Source: an uncultured Bacteroidales bacterium (GTDB lineage Bacteria; Bacteroidota; Bacteroidia; Bacteroidales; P3). Taken from it: a DNA stretch of 7,949 nt. Shown here one piece after another: positions 6,466 to 7,949 of the stretch (position 1 is the first letter of the stretch; each line of letters begins with the position of its first letter). The notes beneath the pieces were generated by a model. The model made no database searches. It was not told the origin of the DNA and saw only the letters and a program-made list of their open reading frames with translations. A program made the translations under genes and the position numbers. The stretch spans positions 1-7,949 of the forward strand of contig CAMURW010000060.1 in the NCBI GenBank assembly GCA_947097635.1, read 5' to 3'.

Positions 6466-6485
6466 GCTTTTTATGGGGCGACTAA
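6466..6485 (-). repeat. Right terminal inverted repeat of the IS remnant
   Basis: On the minus strand it reads TTAGTCGCCCCATAAAAAGC, the partner of the repeat at 6193-6213. It begins five bases beyond the base of the hpf terminator stem. Confidence 0.75.
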
Positions 6486-6489
6486 TTTT

Positions 6490-6531
6490 AAAAAGGAGGC
6501 GTCCTCGCTCTTGGCGAGGACGCCTCTTTTT
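6490..6531 (-). terminator. Strong intrinsic terminator after hpf (could work in both directions)
   Basis: A perfect 13-bp GC-rich stem, GAGGCGTCCTCGC (6496-6508) with GCGAGGACGCCTC (6514-6526), and a 5-nt loop. On the minus strand it is followed, after one C, by five T (6494-6490) and lies about 18 nt after the hpf stop. The plus strand also has five T (6527-6531) after the stem. Confidence 0.92.
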
Positions 6532-6544
6532 CACACAGAAACAC

Positions 6545-6838
6545 TTATTTGTAACGCTCTTTATATTTGTCTATTTGCACCTTAAGGGTGTCCACGCAAC
6601 CTGCCACGGCTTCTTCGAAGCTGTCGGCCTGTTTGGAGTTAAAGAGCTTTTCGCCAGGCAGCTTCAGTGCTATCTCGGCCACCTTGTTATTGTTGGTCTC
6701 AGGTTTTTCCACCTTCAACGTTACTTCGCAACTGATGGCTTTGTCCACCAAGCGTGCAATCTTGTTAACTTTCTCGTTCACAAACTGCTCCAGTTTTGGA
6801 TCTGCTTTAAACTTTACTGCATTGATTGAGATATTCAT
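6545..6838 (-). CDS. hpf: Short ribosome hibernation promoting factor (HPF/RaiA family)
   Basis: 97 residues, a short-form S30AE protein that binds the 30S decoding region and mRNA channel to silence or store ribosomes in stationary phase or stress. The N-terminus MNISINAVKFKADPKLEQFV followed by NEKVNKIARL fits the family's beta1-alpha1 element. EVTLKVEKPETNNNKVAEIAL gives the central strands, and the helix SFEEAVAGCVDTLKVQIDKYKER closes the domain. There is no C-terminal dimerisation domain as in long HPF. The start overlaps the recombinase stop (ATGA, 6838-6835) and is preceded by AAGGAGGT six bases upstream, a strong Shine-Dalgarno that is uncommon in this phylum. It is therefore likely to be translated efficiently from the recombinase message. 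A strong terminator follows. Confidence 0.95.
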   Translation of the reverse strand: MNISINAVKFKADPKLEQFVNEKVNKIARLVDKAISCEVTLKVEKPETNNNKVAEIALKLPGEKLFNSKQADSFEEAVAGCVDTLKVQIDKYKERYK

Positions 6839-7794
6839 GTGTTACCTCCTTTTTTTAGTGCCCTAGGATGGGCGTGATTATATGTATCTTTCAAATGCTC
6901 ACGCGTGACGTGAGTGTAGATTTCGGTAGTAGAGAGGTCTGCGTGACCCAGCAGCTCTTTAATGGCCTCAAGGTCCGCCCCTTCGTTGAGCATCTGAGTG
7001 GCAAAAGAGTGTCTGAAGACGTGAGGACTGCGACGCTTGGCATGCGAGAACCTGTCCATATAGTGACGCACGGTGTGGTAGATGAACCCTACGTCGGCGG
7101 TTTTACCATTGTCGCGCACCAGGAGGCTGTCGCTGCAGTGCACTGTGATGCGGCGTTTGCCTACCGCCACCTCCTTGCCCTCTCTCTCTCTTTTTAACGT
7201 TAAATATTCCCTAATATTGCGCGACAGCTCGGTCTCTATGGGGATTATTCTTTCCTTGTCCCTCTTTCCCCGCACCTTAATAGTTGAGGACGAGAAGTCT
7301 ACGCTGTTTTCGCACAGTTCCGCCAGCTCTGCCCTTCTCATGCCTGTCTCGTAGAGTAGGCGCAGCAGCAACTGATCGCGTTCACCGGTGAAGCCCACGG
7401 GGAACAGGTTGCGGTCGTAGATTTTAGCAGTTTCGTTCTCGCGGAAGAAGACCGGCAGGTGACGGGGAGTCCTAGGGGCTGTGATGTGTCCCATAATGTC
7501 CTCATTTACAATCTTCTCGCGTCGCAAATAGCGAAACCAGCCACACAGGACGCTGAGGTTTTTCTTTACCGTAGTAGCTTGGTAATGAAGATCCTTAACA
7601 ATATATAACTGCCATTGACGCACCACGCTCACTGTCACCTCTTCCAGGTCGGTGATATGCTGACCCTCTAGAAACCGCTGCAGGTTGCACAGGCAGTTGC
7701 CATACACCTCCTGCGTGCTCGACGACAGGCGTCGCGTGCCGGCGATATACTTCAGATATTGTTCTATGGCTGCCTGTACTAACATTCGTGGCAT
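6835..7794 (-). CDS. xerC: XerC-like tyrosine recombinase
   Basis: 319 residues with an N-terminal SAM-like core-binding domain (about 5-100) and a C-terminal catalytic domain (about 115-305). All catalytic positions are present: R153 in ETGMRRAEL, K177 in VRGKRDKER, H258 and R261 in SPHVFRHSFA, H284 in LLGHADLSTT, and nucleophile Y293 in EIYTHV. Spacing from R153 to K177, H258 to H284 and H284 to Y293 equals that of E. coli XerD. Length and residues fit a Xer-type enzyme acting at dif to resolve chromosome dimers, probably with a partner elsewhere; an integrase role cannot be excluded, but no att site or cargo is seen. Start at 7794 (a second ATG is at 7785). No Shine-Dalgarno precedes it. 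The last codons, KKGGNT, are the Shine-Dalgarno of hpf, which overlaps by 4 nt. It has its own promoter and a structured leader. Confidence 0.93.
   Translation of the reverse strand: MPRMLVQAAIEQYLKYIAGTRRLSSSTQEVYGNCLCNLQRFLEGQHITDLEEVTVSVVRQWQLYIVKDLHYQATTVKKNLSVLCGWFRYLRREKIVNEDIMGHITAPRTPRHLPVFFRENETAKIYDRNLFPVGFTGERDQLLLRLLYETGMRRAELAELCENSVDFSSSTIKVRGKRDKERIIPIETELSRNIREYLTLKREREGKEVAVGKRRITVHCSDSLLVRDNGKTADVGFIYHTVRHYMDRFSHAKRRSPHVFRHSFATQMLNEGADLEAIKELLGHADLSTTEIYTHVTREHLKDTYNHAHPRALKKGGNT
6843..6850 (-). promoter_or_regulatory. Shine-Dalgarno of hpf, inside the recombinase gene
   Basis: Minus strand AAGGAGGT sits five to six bases before the hpf ATG. It is read in the recombinase frame as the end of K-K followed by G-G. 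It is a near-perfect match to the anti-Shine-Dalgarno, unlike the AT-rich regions before the other genes here. Confidence 0.85.
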
Positions 7795-7823
7795 CGAAAA
7801 TAATTGTTAAAAAGTGTATTTAG

Positions 7824-7867
7824 GTGGTGATAACCAGTCATTTTGTTATCTATCGCCCTCTCACCAC
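7824..7867 (-). other. Stem-loop at the predicted 5' end of the recombinase/hpf mRNA
   Basis: Minus strand: GTGGTGA (7867-7861) pairs with TCACCAC (7830-7824), and TAAC (7848-7845 complement side) pairs with GTTA (7834-7831) directly above it. A 12-nt bulge lies on the 5' side and a 10-nt loop at the top. It begins at about the expected transcription start, so the transcript would start with this hairpin. It may protect the mRNA or regulate translation. Confidence 0.5.
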
Positions 7868-7874
7868 GACAGTG

Positions 7875-7905
7875 CAAAGATAGTACTTTTTTCTTAATAA
7901 CCAAA
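7875..7905 (-). promoter_or_regulatory. Bacteroidota-type promoter of the recombinase-hpf operon
   Basis: Minus strand: -33 TTTG (7905-7902) inside a T-run, a 19-nt spacer, and -7 box TATCTTTG (7882-7875). This is the best promoter in the window. The predicted start near 7868 gives a leader of about 75 nt. The remaining 7906-7949 holds nothing I can support. Confidence 0.8.
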
Positions 7906-7949
7906 AAAAGTGTAGATTTTTTTACGACTATCTGCAAAAGTCCCAAATA

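Larger units (their letters stand above)
6193..6485 (-). mobile_element. Internally deleted insertion sequence (IS5/IS1182-like remnant, MITE-like)
   Basis: A 293-bp element bounded by inverted repeats that both read inwards as TTAGTCG(T/C)CCC(T/A)TA5-6GC. They enclose only the C-terminal tail of a DDE transposase. The 5' repeat on the minus strand is followed after about nine bases by codons for the transposase C-terminal region, so the promoter-proximal half and most of the catalytic domain are gone. It is non-autonomous but could be mobilised in trans if a full relative exists. It lies directly against the hpf terminator. A TA dinucleotide on each side is compatible with a target duplication but is palindromic and not decisive. 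Confidence 0.75.

Noticed and set aside
6181..6495. Target-site duplication flanking the IS relic
   Set aside because: Only a TA on each side is shared, and it is palindromic and part of the repeat ends; the longer AT-rich flanks are merely similar in composition.

Overview
The window looks like a chromosomal segment of a Bacteroidales bacterium (phylum Bacteroidota). Two proteins end in the C-terminal sorting domain of the type IX secretion system (T9SS). Three promoters match the Bacteroidota pattern, with a TAnnTTTG -7 box and a T-rich -33 element about 20 nt upstream. A TonB-dependent receptor is present, and most genes lack a Shine-Dalgarno sequence. I could not place it to genus. All convincing genes lie on the minus strand, so the window reads from right to left.

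From right to left: (1) 7949-6835 holds a Bacteroidota-type promoter, a leader with a stem-loop at its predicted 5' end, and a XerC-like tyrosine recombinase. Its last codons carry a near-perfect Shine-Dalgarno for the next gene. (2) 6838-6490 holds hpf, a short ribosome hibernation factor overlapping the recombinase by 4 nt, followed by a strong hairpin terminator. (3) 6485-6193 holds a 293-bp insertion-sequence remnant: two matching terminal inverted repeats around only the C-terminal end of a DDE transposase, with an in-frame stop. (4) 6192-4470 holds a spacer with the cysS promoter, then intact cysS (cysteinyl-tRNA synthetase). (5) 4445-1182 holds a two-gene unit for T9SS-exported proteins: a small 245-residue protein of unknown function and a 777-residue protein joining a thioredoxin fold, PKD-like domains and a cleaved-adhesin-type domain. 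It has a promoter at its head and a terminator at its end. (6) 1181-1 holds a roughly 300-nt non-coding leader with inverted repeats, a 120-residue exported cysteine-rich protein resembling the HYC_CC_PP family, a structured 114-nt spacer, and the N-terminal 135 residues of a TonB-dependent receptor running off the left edge.

Functionally this is housekeeping (translation, ribosome dormancy, DNA recombination) beside two surface modules. One is a putative T9SS-secreted redox/adhesin pair. The other is a small cysteine-rich protein with an outer-membrane receptor, an arrangement that suggests metal or metal-complex uptake, though the substrate cannot be read from the sequence. I found no convincing tRNA, rRNA or CRISPR array, and no complete mobile element. 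The least ordinary items are the internally deleted IS, the secreted thioredoxin-adhesin fusion, and the structured non-coding stretches around the cysteine-rich gene.
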